Below are positions 46,839 to 56,758 of a stretch of DNA of 64,000 nt, piece after piece (the first letter of the stretch is position 1; each line of letters begins with the position of its first letter). Location: the NCBI GenBank assembly GCA_026004775.1, contig BPJU01000004.1, positions 186,001 through 250,000 of the forward strand, written 5' to 3'. The position numbers and the translations under genes are program-made. The notes beneath the pieces are model-generated. The model made no database searches. It was not told where the DNA came from and saw nothing but the letters and a program-made list of their open reading frames with translations. Source of the stretch: Pirellulaceae bacterium. Lineage in GTDB: Bacteria > Planctomycetota > Planctomycetia > Pirellulales > Pirellulaceae.

Positions 46839-47272
46839 TAGAGAATCATCCGGCAGGACAGTCAATGTCTTTGGCATGGAGGGTCAGCGGCTGTGGGATT
46901 TAAGTTCGTGTTCCATGACCGCCCGGTTCAGTGTCGGGAGACGGGTACGGCTGCTGGGGGCAACGCCATCATTACAATTACCGTATTGCTGCAAGTTGCG
47001 TTTTGTCAGGTTCGGCAAGAGGGGGGACTGAGGCAACCATGCGACGAGTTGTGGCTGTACGTCATAAGCGGGGCTTTGCGGGTTGTTGACAGAGATTTGC
47101 CGGGGCATAGAATAGCGACACAAGCTGAGAGTGAAAGTTGCGCGGAACTTGGCTTGGCGAAATCATGAAAGCCCCGTGGTGTGCGGGGGCCGCCGGTCAG
47201 TGAGTCTGCGGGACACGTAGTTCCGGCTGCCGGCACAAGTGCGGGCTGCCCAATAACTGGGAGTTAACCGCG
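46839..47272. other. Intergenic region with thioredoxin promoter
   Basis: About 430 bases between the restriction gene and trxA. A promoter at 47086-47113 is listed separately. No RNA gene recognised. Confidence 0.5.
47086..47113 (+). promoter_or_regulatory. Sigma70-type promoter for trxA
   Basis: A consensus -35 TTGACA (47086-47091) and TAGAAT (47108-47113) are 16 bases apart. The leader would be about 150 bases. Confidence 0.6.
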
Positions 47273-47593
47273 ATGGGTAAAGCGATCGAATTTACAGACG
47301 CCAATTTTTCTAGCGAGGTACTCCAATCGGACGTGCCGGTATTGGTAGACTTTTGGGCTCCTTGGTGCGGGCCCTGCCGGCAAATCGCCCCCACGATCGA
47401 AGCCCTGGCCGAAGAAAATGCCGGCAAAGTCAAGGTGGGTAAAGTCAACGTCGACGATAACCCTCAAATCGCCCAACAATACGGCATCAGCAGCATTCCC
47501 ACTTTGTTGTTCTTCAAGGGCGGACAAGTCGTGCAACGTTTTGTCGGCTTGCAGCCCAAGAGCCGCCTCCAGGAAACAATCGACTCGCTGTAG
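47273..47593 (+). CDS. trxA: Thioredoxin
   Basis: A 106-residue thioredoxin of standard length with the active site WCGPC at residues 31-35 and the cis-Pro segment [11 protein letters not shown]. It reduces cytoplasmic disulfides. GGGAG precedes ATG 47273. Preceded by a good promoter, so probably transcribed alone. Confidence 0.96.
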   Translation: MGKAIEFTDANFSSEVLQSDVPVLVDFWAPWCGPCRQIAPTIEALAEENAGKVKVGKVNVDDNPQIAQQYGISSIPTLLFFKGGQVVQRFVGLQPKSRLQETIDSL

Positions 47594-47689
47594 TTACTCG
47601 AGCCGACTTCGTTACCGGTTCGATGGCTACCCGCACAGTTCGGGCGGCGTTGGCCCGGTGCAGGTCGAAAGTGCTCGCTGCGCCTTGCC

Positions 47690-48967
47690 TTATGCGGCTT
47701 GCAGCGACGCAAGCACATAGGGGCCTTTGGGAATCACCGCCAATTTGGCATCAGCTCCGTGTCGATCCAAGGCTCGCTGGAGAGCCTCCTCGAACGAACG
47801 GGCACCGTCGACATACAGCGCTCGAAGCGTTTCGGGTGACAGCCCCTCGGTGACCACACACACTTCCGCCCGGCGAACCACCCGAACCAACTCTTCCACC
47901 TGCCACTGGTCCATCTGGAAGTAATCGTCCTGAAGGATCCGCTGGAAGAACTGTTCGGGTGACGGAAAATCGCGAAAGATCTGCTGGAACGGTTCGCTCC
48001 CGATGCCTTCTTCCAGCCGAGCCGCCAGGATGATCGTGCCCTGAGGTTTTACTATTGGCAGAGCCCCTACCATTCCTTTGACGGCCTGGTAGAAGGTAGC
48101 ATCCAGCGGGTATCCGGCAGCGGAACTGACTACGATATCGGCCGGTTCCGGGATCGTGTCACAGACGACCGTTCGGACAAATGCCACCCCCTCCAGAAAC
48201 GCTTTTTCCATGTCACCGGCAAAAAAGGCCAGCGGCCGCCGCTCGGCATCAATCACCGCGTTGACAATGAAGTCGCACCCGGCCCGGCGAGCGATCCAGG
48301 TGTTTTCCTCGTGAACCGGATTGCCTTCCAGTATCCCGGCGGCTGCTCGTGGATGCTCCAGAAAACGGGGTGAATGCCAGGCGCGGATTGTGGGAAGCGC
48401 TGCAATCCCCGGACAGATCAGCTTCCGGCCTCCAGAAAACCCCGCCATAAAATGCGGCTCGATCAGCCCGATGGCGATCTTCAGATCGGCCTCGACATAA
48501 CGCCGGTCGATCCAGATCGGCACCCCGTGAGGGCTTTCGCCCAAATAGACGTGCTCTTCCAGAGCCTGGCCGTTATGGTTTTCGACCCGATAGTGTTCCA
48601 ACACCCAAACACCGAGCATTTCGACCAGTTCATCCGGACGGCATGGGCGGTGAAGTCCCGTGGCCACCAGAATGCGGCACTGCTCGGGCTCAAGCCCCGC
48701 AGCGGCCAATTGTTCCAGCATCGGCCGCAGAATCAACTCGTTGGGTACCGGGCGAGTAATGTCGCAGACCAGGATACAGGCCGAACGGCGTCCCCTGGCC
48801 AACTCTAACAAGGACGGCGTGCCGCTGGGCGATTCCAATACTCCACGCACGGCAGCCAGAGGGTCAGCAAGGGGAGCCACGTCTCGATAACGCAGAACAC
48901 CGATCACCCGCTCATCGGGCAACGTAACCTCCAGCCCGTGCCGGCCATAAGCCAGCCGAACCTGCAT
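47690..48967 (-). CDS. LarA-like nickel-pincer racemase/epimerase
   Basis: A 425-residue LarA-family protein. In lactate racemase LarA the nickel-pincer nucleotide is held by Lys184 and three His; here the matching residues are His106 (TGLHRP), His172 and Lys182 ([12 protein letters not shown]), and His198 (WHSP). The nucleotide-site motif CDITRPVP is present near 68. No larB, larC or larE genes, which make the cofactor, occur in the window. ATG 48967 has AAGGAG upstream. The substrate could be lactate or another 2-hydroxyacid. Confidence 0.88.
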   Translation of the reverse strand: MQVRLAYGRHGLEVTLPDERVIGVLRYRDVAPLADPLAAVRGVLESPSGTPSLLELARGRRSACILVCDITRPVPNELILRPMLEQLAAAGLEPEQCRILVATGLHRPCRPDELVEMLGVWVLEHYRVENHNGQALEEHVYLGESPHGVPIWIDRRYVEADLKIAIGLIEPHFMAGFSGGRKLICPGIAALPTIRAWHSPRFLEHPRAAAGILEGNPVHEENTWIARRAGCDFIVNAVIDAERRPLAFFAGDMEKAFLEGVAFVRTVVCDTIPEPADIVVSSAAGYPLDATFYQAVKGMVGALPIVKPQGTIILAARLEEGIGSEPFQQIFRDFPSPEQFFQRILQDDYFQMDQWQVEELVRVVRRAEVCVVTEGLSPETLRALYVDGARSFEEALQRALDRHGADAKLAVIPKGPYVLASLQAA

Positions 48968-49037
48968 CGTGTGGCTCCTTATGGCGGGGCGAGAAGCCCA
49001 CCGACGTGGGACGTACCTGTCCGCGAGCAGTCGCGGG

Positions 49038-49250
49038 TTACTTCTTGGCGGGCTCTTCTTCGGTCTTCTTGGCCTTTTTCTTCTTCTTGAGCGAAACTTT
49101 GGGCACACGTACCTTGGGAAGCCCCATCACCGGGTCTCCCTCTTTCCACCGCTCCAGCTCGCGCAGTTTCGCCAGACGTTCAGCCCGAGTCAACACGTTT
49201 CGGTTGCGGATCGAACCGGTACGAATACGCAAAGACTTGTCGATGGTCAT
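49038..49250 (-). CDS. Small basic protein (planctomycete/verrucomicrobial/chlamydial family)
   Basis: A 70-residue protein of the small basic protein family confined to the PVC superphylum. It starts [11 protein letters not shown], contains [15 protein letters not shown] and GLPKVRVPK, and ends in a Lys-rich tail. Probably ribosome- or rRNA-associated, which fits the charge. GGGGAAG precedes ATG 49250. Its presence supports the taxonomic assignment. Confidence 0.92.
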   Translation of the reverse strand: MTIDKSLRIRTGSIRNRNVLTRAERLAKLRELERWKEGDPVMGLPKVRVPKVSLKKKKKAKKTEEEPAKK

Positions 49251-49336
49251 GGATCTTCCCCATCTGCTACGGAAACGCTCCTGTTGATCGACCGCCGGAT
49301 GGCCGGACGGATAACCAGGGTGCCGAACACATAAGT

Positions 49337-50257
49337 TTATCCAGATGTCCGATGAGGCTCAACGCCTGCTCCGGACACCTGTTCGTCGGGAACCGACGCG
49401 ATGGCCGCCAGGAACTGGTCGATCGACTGGAATCGATCTTTGGGAGCCGGTTCCATACACTTCATGATCGCCTTGGCCAGAGTTTCGTTGAGCTGGGGAC
49501 AGTATTCGCGGATGTCACGCGGGGGCTGGGTGTCGTGGGCCAAGGCGGCCAAGCCGCTGATTTCCGTCGCAGGCCAAGGCAGTTCATACGTAATGATGTG
49601 GTAGGCGGTGACCCCAAAAGCGAAAATATCGACGCGCTGGTCGGTGTGCCGGCGGCGGATGATTTCCGGAGCCATGTAGAGAGGGGTGCCGGTACGGTTA
49701 CCCGGCTGCATGAATTCCTTGCGCGCCGGCAACGTCAACCCGAAATCGATGAGTTTGATGTCGGTGCAATCGCGCGTGGTGAACAAAAAATTCCGCGGGC
49801 AGATGTCTCGATGGATAAAACCGGCATCGTGCACCGCTTTGAGGGCTTCGGCCATTTGACGCACCAACCGCACACGTAGTTGCTGCAACACCGGGTCGCG
49901 GTTGAAGACCAGTTGTTGCAGGCCCGGCCCCTCCAAGTATTCCATGAGTAAATACGGCTGGTTTTCGGTCGTCAGGCCGTACTCATAGGTTTCCACCACA
50001 CGCGGGTGGCGGATCTGGGAGGCGATTTCGCCTTCCGAGGGTTTGTTGAGACCCTTGAAACGAGACTCAAAAAAAGCCACCTTTTCGCGATCGGCGATTT
50101 TTAAGCCGGCAATCTGCCCGGTACGTTTGTCGCGCACCACGTAAAACTGGGACATGGTGCCGGAGACGGCGGCACGCAGGATCTCGAACCGCGCGTAGAC
50201 ATTCAGCCGCTCGGTCTTGCGGCCGAAGACGCCTCGCAGTGTCTCCCACAACCCCAT
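49337..50257 (-). CDS. Hanks-type Ser/Thr protein kinase, atypical catalytic loop
   Basis: A 306-residue soluble kinase with no membrane segment. Lys53 in GLKIAD, HRD at 149-151, Asn156, DFG at 171-173 and APE at 196-198 are present. The glycine-rich loop is degenerate, and the catalytic loop reads HRDICPRN instead of HRDLKPEN, so the usual Lys is missing, with an Arg before Asn as in tyrosine kinases. Most planctomycete kinases have membrane sensor domains; this one does not. It may phosphorylate partners read by FHA proteins. Confidence 0.88.
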   Translation of the reverse strand: MGLWETLRGVFGRKTERLNVYARFEILRAAVSGTMSQFYVVRDKRTGQIAGLKIADREKVAFFESRFKGLNKPSEGEIASQIRHPRVVETYEYGLTTENQPYLLMEYLEGPGLQQLVFNRDPVLQQLRVRLVRQMAEALKAVHDAGFIHRDICPRNFLFTTRDCTDIKLIDFGLTLPARKEFMQPGNRTGTPLYMAPEIIRRRHTDQRVDIFAFGVTAYHIITYELPWPATEISGLAALAHDTQPPRDIREYCPQLNETLAKAIMKCMEPAPKDRFQSIDQFLAAIASVPDEQVSGAGVEPHRTSG

Positions 50258-50334
50258 ACCGGTATTCCGCTCCCCTGCCGCCGCAGGCGTTCCGCACGAG
50301 GCACCTGTCCGGTGGTCGAGCCGTATTACACTCG

Positions 50335-51192
50335 CTACTTACCACAATAGTCAATGATACGCGCAATTTCCGTCTTAAGTTTATCCCGGGGCACGATTCG
50401 GTCGATGTAGCCATGTTCCAGCAGGAATTCGCTGGTCTGGAAACCCTTGGGCAATTCCATTCGGATCGTGGCCTTGATGGTGCGGGGGCCGGCAAAACCG
50501 ATCAGCGCTTTGGGCTCGGCCAGCACAATATCGCCCAGCGAAGCGAAACTGGCCGCCACGCCTCCCATGGTGGGGTTGGTCAGAACCGAAATGAAAAGCC
50601 CGCCGGCGCGGTCGAACCGAGCCAAGGCGGCCGACACCTTGGCCATCTGCATCAGGGACAAGATGCCCTCGTGCATGCGGGCTCCCCCACCCGACCCACT
50701 GACGATGATCAAGGGTAGTTGGTCCCGGGTGGCACGTTCGATCAGCCGCGTCAGCCGCTCGCCCACCACCGACCCCATGCTCCCCATAATGAAGGCCGAA
50801 TCGGTTACGCCGAACGCCACTCGCCGAGCCCGGATCATCCCGCCGCCGGTAATCACGGCATCGGTCAGGCCCGTACGCTGTTGCTCTTCTTTGAGCCGTT
50901 CGGCATAGGATTTCTTGTCGCGAAAACCGAGAGGATCGGTGGGGCGGATATGTGCATCCCATTCCTCGAAGGTGCCCTCGTCCAAGAGCTGCGCGATCCG
51001 CTGCCGAGCCGAAATGTAATAGTGATAATCGCAATAAGGGCAGACATTCAGCCGCCGTTCGGCTTCCTTCCGATAGACAGGCTGCTCGCAGCCGGGACAG
51101 CGAAACCAAAGCCCCTCGGGGACTCCCCGCTTTGGCCGCTTGCTGCCGCGCTCATTGGCGCCTTCCGGTTCTTTGCTGCCTGTTTCCAACAT
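50335..51192 (-). CDS. accD: Acetyl-CoA carboxylase carboxyltransferase beta subunit
   Basis: A 285-residue AccD. The zinc ribbon has C32, C35, C51 and C54 (RCPGC, CPYC), followed by the carboxyltransferase domain with [19 protein letters not shown] and [12 protein letters not shown]. With AccA it transfers CO2 from carboxybiotin to acetyl-CoA, making malonyl-CoA. The start codon is ATG 51192; a longer in-frame GTG-type start would add 23 residues. Lies 77 bases upstream of the kinase gene. Confidence 0.94.
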   Translation of the reverse strand: MLETGSKEPEGANERGSKRPKRGVPEGLWFRCPGCEQPVYRKEAERRLNVCPYCDYHYYISARQRIAQLLDEGTFEEWDAHIRPTDPLGFRDKKSYAERLKEEQQRTGLTDAVITGGGMIRARRVAFGVTDSAFIMGSMGSVVGERLTRLIERATRDQLPLIIVSGSGGGARMHEGILSLMQMAKVSAALARFDRAGGLFISVLTNPTMGGVAASFASLGDIVLAEPKALIGFAGPRTIKATIRMELPKGFQTSEFLLEHGYIDRIVPRDKLKTEIARIIDYCGK

Positions 51193-51298
51193 CGTGCCGC
51201 ATCGGTTCTCGTGCGTCTGTCTCAACAAACCCCACGGCCAGCCAGTGATTAAGCGTGGCACAGCTTCCGGCGATTGGCAAGAGGAGAGTTGCCGGCCA

Positions 51299-51880
51299 TC
51301 AGCCGGTCAATCCCACCAGTTCCGGGACGACCTGTACCAGTTGCCAGCCGCCGCAGTCACATTCGGCCTTCCACACATCGACTTGGACGGCGTCGCCGAG
51401 CTGTTGTTGGATGAGAGTAGCCAGTGGTTCGGCCACCACGATGCACACGACACCCGCGCGATGCGAGCGACACAACCGCCTCACCACGCGTAACGCTCGC
51501 TGCCGGGCCTCCTGCCAGCTTTCACCTCCGGGAGGACTGAACTGTTCGGGCATTTCCTGCCACAACCGATAAAGCCGCGGCTGCTGGCGCCGTACTTCGT
51601 CTATCAATCGCCCGTGCCAAAGACCATGATCCACGTTGCGCAGATCAGCCAATTCCGTAGTCGGCAAGTTGCGCTCAGCCACCAAAGCGGCGGCCGTTTG
51701 CCGAGCCGCCGTACACGGGCCGACATAGACTCGCTCGATCGGCTCTCCCTTCAGCTCCTCGGCCAGCCGCCGCACCTGCTCTTCGCCCAACGGGCTGAGC
51801 GGCAGATCCAACGACCCTTTGAATCGCCTTTGTTCGTCGAACGTCGTCGCCCCCGGCCGAACCAGAATCACCTTCAACAT
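51299..51880 (-). CDS. Histidine-phosphatase-fold protein with lost active site
   Basis: A 193-residue protein of the phosphoglycerate-mutase-like fold, but with its catalytic residues altered. The normal RHG motif is RPG (residues 8-10), so the phosphorylated His is Pro; the second catalytic His region reads VVAEP (148-152) instead of VSHG; the acid residue near 82 is also not Glu. Arg8 and Arg60 (TAARQT) remain. The coding sequence is intact, so it is not simple decay. It is probably a pseudoenzyme. It starts 4 bases after rpe. Confidence 0.85.
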   Translation of the reverse strand: MLKVILVRPGATTFDEQRRFKGSLDLPLSPLGEEQVRRLAEELKGEPIERVYVGPCTAARQTAAALVAERNLPTTELADLRNVDHGLWHGRLIDEVRRQQPRLYRLWQEMPEQFSPPGGESWQEARQRALRVVRRLCRSHRAGVVCIVVAEPLATLIQQQLGDAVQVDVWKAECDCGGWQLVQVVPELVGLTG

Positions 51881-51883
51881 AAG

Positions 51884-52657
51884 CTACTTGTCTTGCTCCG
51901 TTTTCGTGACCTCTCGACCCGCCAGCGCCGCTAACTCACTTACAACACGGCGATAATCCTCGCTGCGGAAAATAGCGGATCCCACCACAAACAGTTCTGC
52001 TCCCGCTTCGGCACAAGCCGATATGGTCTGCTGATTGATTCCCCCATCGACCTCCAGAAGCACATGAGACGGCAAATGATCCCGAACCCAACGCAAACGG
52101 TCTAGAGCAATTGGCTGAAAAGCCTGGCCGCCAAAGCCCGCCATGACGCTCATGATGAGCACCAGGTCGACGCAATCTGCGCACTTTTCCAGGATTTTCA
52201 AAGAAGTACCTGGGTTGAATGCCAAACCAGCCGCCGCCCCACGCCGGCGAATCAGCGACAGCACATCCGCCGCCCGCTCCACCGCCTCGGCGTGAACTGT
52301 CACCACATCCGCACCCGCCTCGATAAACTCGGCCACGTACCGCTCCGGACGGCTGATCATCAAGTGTACGTCCAGCGGCAATCGGGTTACGCGCCGGATG
52401 GCCGCTACAATGGGCATTCCGTAAGTCAGATTAGGCACGAAGTGCCCGTCCATCACATCCAGGTGCAGTGCCGGAACGCCCGCCGCCTCCAACCGGTGGA
52501 TCTCGTCCGCCAAGTGGGCAAAGTCACAGAGCAACAGCGATGGCAAGATCGCCGGGCGTGCTGCACGCAGCCGGTCACACACCGAGCCGTCCGCCGAATT
52601 GCTCTGGCTACCCGGCGATTCTTCCGACGAGCTGGTCCCGTCGTCGTTGTTTTCCAT
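51884..52657 (-). CDS. rpe: Ribulose-phosphate 3-epimerase
   Basis: A 257-residue Rpe, slightly longer than usual because of a Ser/Asp-rich N-terminal extension of about 35 residues. Motifs: LHLDVMDGHFVPNLT with metal-binding residues, LDVHLMI, and LLEVDGGINQQT. It interconverts ribulose-5-phosphate and xylulose-5-phosphate. A later internal start would give the usual length. Followed at once by the histidine-phosphatase-like gene. Confidence 0.93.
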   Translation of the reverse strand: MENNDDGTSSSEESPGSQSNSADGSVCDRLRAARPAILPSLLLCDFAHLADEIHRLEAAGVPALHLDVMDGHFVPNLTYGMPIVAAIRRVTRLPLDVHLMISRPERYVAEFIEAGADVVTVHAEAVERAADVLSLIRRRGAAAGLAFNPGTSLKILEKCADCVDLVLIMSVMAGFGGQAFQPIALDRLRWVRDHLPSHVLLEVDGGINQQTISACAEAGAELFVVGSAIFRSEDYRRVVSELAALAGREVTKTEQDK

Positions 52658-52885
52658 GTTCTACACGGAAGTCGACTAGCTGGATCATCCAAAGGAGCTC
52701 ACCCACGGCTCGAGCACCTGGTCGGCAACGGCTACCGGATGGGACTTTTTCATTCCTCGCCTTGTGGCGCCCATCGGCCACCGACAACCGGTCGGCCGGC
52801 GGTAAGCACTCATGTTCTGCTGTTCACACGATCAAGATATCAGTATACCTAAACCACGTTTGCTGGTAAGTCCCCGGACTGGTTT

Positions 52886-53956
52886 TCAGAAAGCCGCCTT
52901 TTGTGGCGCGGACGCGGGGCGCGGTTCGCCGTGAGGCAACAGCCATAAGCCGAGCACGGTAAGCAGCACGCCGGCCAGCAGCCATATCGTCCAGGGCTCG
53001 CCGAACAGCATGTGTCCCAGAACACTGGAGGCCGCCACCTGTGCGGCGCTGAGGCTGTTGACATACGTTACACTGGTCTCCCGTAGAGCGATCGTCAGGC
53101 ACACGAAGGCACCTGTCGTAAACAACCCGGCCAAGAGCATCCAGCCGTATTCGGTGGCCGCAATGGCGACTAGCGCACGGGGCCCTTGGGCCAGCAAGCC
53201 AACACTTCCCATCGTCAGAACACCGGTGGCCGCTACGACGAACATCACGGTGGCAATGGGGACCTGTTGCGTTACCGTCCTGCGGATGGATACTCCCAAA
53301 AAGGCGTAAGCCGTTCCCGACAGCAGGGCGGCGGCCGCACCCAGGATGCCATACCCCCAACCGATTGCGGGAGTATCGGCAGTGAGCGTTCCCGAGGAGG
53401 GAGCGGTGCCTTGATGAACTCCCACCGACAGCAGCACGGCTGCCAGGATAAGCAGCGTCATGGCAAGGAGGCTGCGCGGGCGAAGCGATTCGTGCAGGAA
53501 CAACCGCCCCAACAGCGCTCCGCTTAAAATCATCGACGCGGTGCTCAGCGGTACGGCGTAGGCGAGTCCCACGGTCCCCAGCGACCACTGGAATGCCCAG
53601 TTCCCGCCGAATTGGCCAGCCAAGGAACCCACTGCCAGCCAGCGCCACCCATGCCGATCGGGCCACAATCGCACGCCTCGATGCCCCAGCCGCCAAAGCC
53701 ACAAGGCCATAATGACCAGCGTCGGTATGGCCTTCATGGCAGAGACCCAAGCCGGATCCCAGTGAGCAACCCGGCGCAAGCCGACATTGGCCAGCGTGTA
53801 GCCCAGAACCGATAACAAGCCGCATGCCACCCCCAAACGTGCGCCACTGGATCGGGCGGTGTCATGGTCGAGTGCAATAGGTATTTGAGTCGCGCCGACC
53901 TCGGGTACCGCTACGGGAACCGGATGCAAAGGCCGTTCAGCCGACAGTTGGCTCAT
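52886..53956 (-). CDS. EamA-family DMT transporter
   Basis: A 356-residue membrane protein with about ten helices in two EamA repeats. The first repeat has a polar N-terminal extension of about 40 residues. EamA proteins export amino acids, nucleotides or other small metabolites. Its ATG immediately follows the stop of the upstream CinA-nucleotidyltransferase gene, so the two are almost certainly co-expressed. Substrate unknown. Confidence 0.85.
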   Translation of the reverse strand: MSQLSAERPLHPVPVAVPEVGATQIPIALDHDTARSSGARLGVACGLLSVLGYTLANVGLRRVAHWDPAWVSAMKAIPTLVIMALWLWRLGHRGVRLWPDRHGWRWLAVGSLAGQFGGNWAFQWSLGTVGLAYAVPLSTASMILSGALLGRLFLHESLRPRSLLAMTLLILAAVLLSVGVHQGTAPSSGTLTADTPAIGWGYGILGAAAALLSGTAYAFLGVSIRRTVTQQVPIATVMFVVAATGVLTMGSVGLLAQGPRALVAIAATEYGWMLLAGLFTTGAFVCLTIALRETSVTYVNSLSAAQVAASSVLGHMLFGEPWTIWLLAGVLLTVLGLWLLPHGEPRPASAPQKAAF

Positions 53957-55159
53957 CTATTCCTCCATGATGTGCTGCCGGGCGCGGATTTCGGTCGACG
54001 AGATATCACAACGAAACTCGCTGGCGGGAACCCCTTCACACCGGCGGCGCAACGGGGCGGGCAGCAGCAGGTCATCCAGCGTCTGAAATTGATCGCCCAC
54101 GTGCCGACCAAACACCAGGAACCGGCAGTCTTTCTCAACTAACTCTTCCAAGGCGGCTTGATACGCCTCCCGGTTACCATAGTACTTCGGGTCTGCGATT
54201 CGCACCAGCGTGTCGGCGCCGACAATAAAAGTGGCGCCGGGAAAGAGGCGAGCTTTTTCGACAAAGGTCGGTGCATTGGTCAGCCAGACAGGTTGGTCTC
54301 TGGTAAACTGTTCCAGTCGCTCTCGTATCTCCACATAGTCCAGCGGCGGCTTGTCGACGTTGCGCACCGATATCTCAAATTCGACCGGTTTGCCCAGGTG
54401 CGTGGCGGCCCATTGTGCCATCCGGCGGTGGCCCTCGTGCAGCGGGTGAAAGGCTCCCGGAAAAAGCAGCCGCTCAGACCGGTCCGGTAAGCAATTCACA
54501 GTCGATCCGGTACAGCGAACGGCTGCCGATTCTCCTAACACCACGGCCCGCCATTCGGGCTGAGCCGTTTGGCAGATGTGCTGGACGATTTCGTTCTGCT
54601 GGAGCTTCGGGAGCTCCGGACGCGGTACACGGCAGCCTTCGGCCACCGCAACCAGCAGGAAGTCGGCTACCAGGCGTTCTTCTTCGGCACGCGTACGGCG
54701 GTCTTTTTGCAAAGTGACCGACCAGGCTTGTGTGGTGTCGTGTGTCTGGCACGCCACATGGAACCGATGTTCCCCGCGCTTCGGGCGATCGGTTGCCAGG
54801 CTTGCCGTGCCGGCTACTCCCCAGAGTGCCATTGCCCAGGAGAGATGCTGGGTTACCGACGGCTCATCATTTTCCACCGGGCTATTGGCGTGGCTCCAGC
54901 GAATGGCCCGCCAAAAAGCTGCCATGGCCATCGACCGAGCGGTATGTTGGCTGCAGGCCTGAGCGGGAACGGCTCCCAGGAAGGCACCGAGCGAGGGGCG
55001 CGAATAGGGAACCAGCGCTTCCAGAATACTTCGCGACGCCCCGGGAACGGTCAACAAGTCGCTCAGCGCGCCACTGCCACCGCCGGTTATGGCCAGCACA
55101 CCGCAGTGCCCGGAATCATGGATTTGACGGATTGTGGCGAGCATCGAGGTTGTGTCCAT
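53957..55159 (-). CDS. CinA-C-like / nucleotidyltransferase fusion
   Basis: A 400-residue protein with two parts. Residues 1-195 resemble the CinA C-terminal domain (GGGSGALSDLLTVPGAS at 26-42), the domain that in other bacteria deamidates nicotinamide mononucleotide. Residues 229-400 are a nucleotidylyltransferase with LLFPGAFHPLHEGH (HxGH at 241-244) and ISSTEIR near the end. The pairing suggests a role in the NAD salvage pathway, joining NMN processing and adenylylation, but substrates are not proven. The EamA transporter follows without a gap. Confidence 0.82.
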   Translation of the reverse strand: MDTTSMLATIRQIHDSGHCGVLAITGGGSGALSDLLTVPGASRSILEALVPYSRPSLGAFLGAVPAQACSQHTARSMAMAAFWRAIRWSHANSPVENDEPSVTQHLSWAMALWGVAGTASLATDRPKRGEHRFHVACQTHDTTQAWSVTLQKDRRTRAEEERLVADFLLVAVAEGCRVPRPELPKLQQNEIVQHICQTAQPEWRAVVLGESAAVRCTGSTVNCLPDRSERLLFPGAFHPLHEGHRRMAQWAATHLGKPVEFEISVRNVDKPPLDYVEIRERLEQFTRDQPVWLTNAPTFVEKARLFPGATFIVGADTLVRIADPKYYGNREAYQAALEELVEKDCRFLVFGRHVGDQFQTLDDLLLPAPLRRRCEGVPASEFRCDISSTEIRARQHIMEE

Positions 55160-55577
55160 CGGCGGCCGCCCGGTTGGAAAGTGTTCGTTGGGCTCACGCG
55201 ATCGTACGCTGCACGTCCTTTTCTATTTTTACCCGAGGCTGACTTGTCTCGCAGGGGATGGCGATCGTCCTTGAAGCGTGGCAGGAACGCCGGATGAGTA
55301 TCAGCCGGGTTTATTCGGAGCTCACCAAGTGAGCCGATTTCCGATGAGGTTGCCCTTGGCCGCCTGCAACCTGCCGACCTATACTGAAATACGACTCAAT
55401 CAAGCCATGGCGGCCGACAGGGAACAAGCGAGCGGATTTACTTGCGGCAGTGGTTCCGAGGCGGCTTGCGGCGAGCCGTTGATCTGCCAACCAGCGCCGT
55501 AATATTGGGGGTCAGGACTTACAGCGCTGTTGTTTACCGGTTGTTCCAGGCGCAGCCATCGGCGAAGGAGGGCCGTT
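55160..55577. other. Divergent intergenic region
   Basis: About 420 bases between the CinA fusion and the ROK gene. No convincing promoter pair, RNA or repeat found. Confidence 0.45.
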
Positions 55578-56654
55578 ATGTCGGGAGTTCCTCGGGTCGA
55601 GGCTTCACAGGCCGAGCGTCCGTTGTTTTTTGGGGTGGACGTCGGGGGAACCGGGATCAAAATCGGCCTGGTGGACAACCAGGGGCGGTCGGTGGAGCGC
55701 ACGCGGATTGACACATGGGAAGAGCGAGGGCCGGCCGATGCCGTAACGCGGGTGCGCCGGGCGATGGACGAGCTTCTCCAGAAAGTGGCCGTGGGGTGGC
55801 CTGAGGTGGCGGCTGTCGGTTTGGGTACACCGGGCACGATGGACATCCCGCGCGGCCTGATCCTGGCGCCGCCGAATCTGCCGCATTGGAGGAATTTTCC
55901 CATTCGCGACGCGCTCTCCGACGCTTGCGGCAAGCCGGTGTGGTTTGCCAACGATGCCAATGCCGCCGCCTACGGCGAATACTGGGTCGGTAGCGGACGC
56001 GACCATCCCAGCATGATCATGTTGACGCTGGGAACGGGCGTGGGTGGAGGAATCATCATCGAAGGGATGTCGGTGGATGGCCGGCACAGTTTTGGTTCAG
56101 AATGCGGCCACATCATTGTCGACTCCCGAGACGACGCTCGGTTGTGTGCTTGGGGCGGCGGGCGTGGAGAGCTGGAGGCGTATGCCAGTGCCACGGCCGT
56201 AGTGGCTCGTACCAAGGAGCTGCTCGAGGCGGGCCGCGAAAGCTCTCTTGGCCGGCGTATCGCTCGTGAAGAACTGACGGCATTAATGGTGGCTGAAGAA
56301 GCCAATGCGGGTGATCCGCTGGCTTTGGAAATCATCGACGAAACGGCTCGCTGGTTGGGCATCGGCATCGTGACGCTCGTCCATACGATCGATCCGGGAC
56401 TGGTGGTATTGGGTGGGGCGATGGATTTCGGCGGTGAACAGGCTCCGGCCGGCCGGCGTTTCCTGGAAGGGGTGCGCCAAGAATTCCGCCGGAGGGCGTT
56501 TGACGTTGTGGCTCACAGCACGCAGATCGAGTTTGCTCAGCTTGGCAGCGATGCCGGTTACATAGGGGCTGCCGGTATAGCCCGTGCCGGCTGGCTCAAG
56601 ACGGCCGGCCGCTCCCCCGGCGACCGCCTGGCAGATGCCCCCGGAATGACCTGA
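55578..56654 (+). CDS. ROK-family sugar kinase with reduced zinc site
   Basis: A 358-residue ROK protein, probably a glucokinase. ATP-site motif DVGGT (21-25), catalytic Asp126 in FANDANAA, and GTGVGGG (152-158) are present. The ROK zinc site keeps His178 in ECGHIIV, but the usual CxCGxxGCxE reads CAWGGGRGELE, so only Cys190 of three remains. AAGGAGG precedes ATG 55578 by seven bases. It lacks a DNA-binding domain, so it is an enzyme rather than a repressor. Confidence 0.87.
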   Translation: MSGVPRVEASQAERPLFFGVDVGGTGIKIGLVDNQGRSVERTRIDTWEERGPADAVTRVRRAMDELLQKVAVGWPEVAAVGLGTPGTMDIPRGLILAPPNLPHWRNFPIRDALSDACGKPVWFANDANAAAYGEYWVGSGRDHPSMIMLTLGTGVGGGIIIEGMSVDGRHSFGSECGHIIVDSRDDARLCAWGGGRGELEAYASATAVVARTKELLEAGRESSLGRRIAREELTALMVAEEANAGDPLALEIIDETARWLGIGIVTLVHTIDPGLVVLGGAMDFGGEQAPAGRRFLEGVRQEFRRRAFDVVAHSTQIEFAQLGSDAGYIGAAGIARAGWLKTAGRSPGDRLADAPGMT

Positions 56655-56758
56655 AAAGTTTACGGAGCGCACTCGAGCCGCCTGGTTGCTGCCGTCCCCA
56701 CTGCCGCTGACTCGCCTGCACGTATCCGCATTGAGCTGCCTCGGATTGTTGGAAAACC

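Noticed and set aside
46699-47031. A 110-codon plus-strand open frame
   Set aside because: It begins inside the restriction gene in another frame, and runs through the thioredoxin leader without coding features.
52824-53825. A 333-codon minus-strand frame overlapping the EamA gene
   Set aside because: Same strand, different frame from the EamA gene, whose ten hydrophobic helices are clear.
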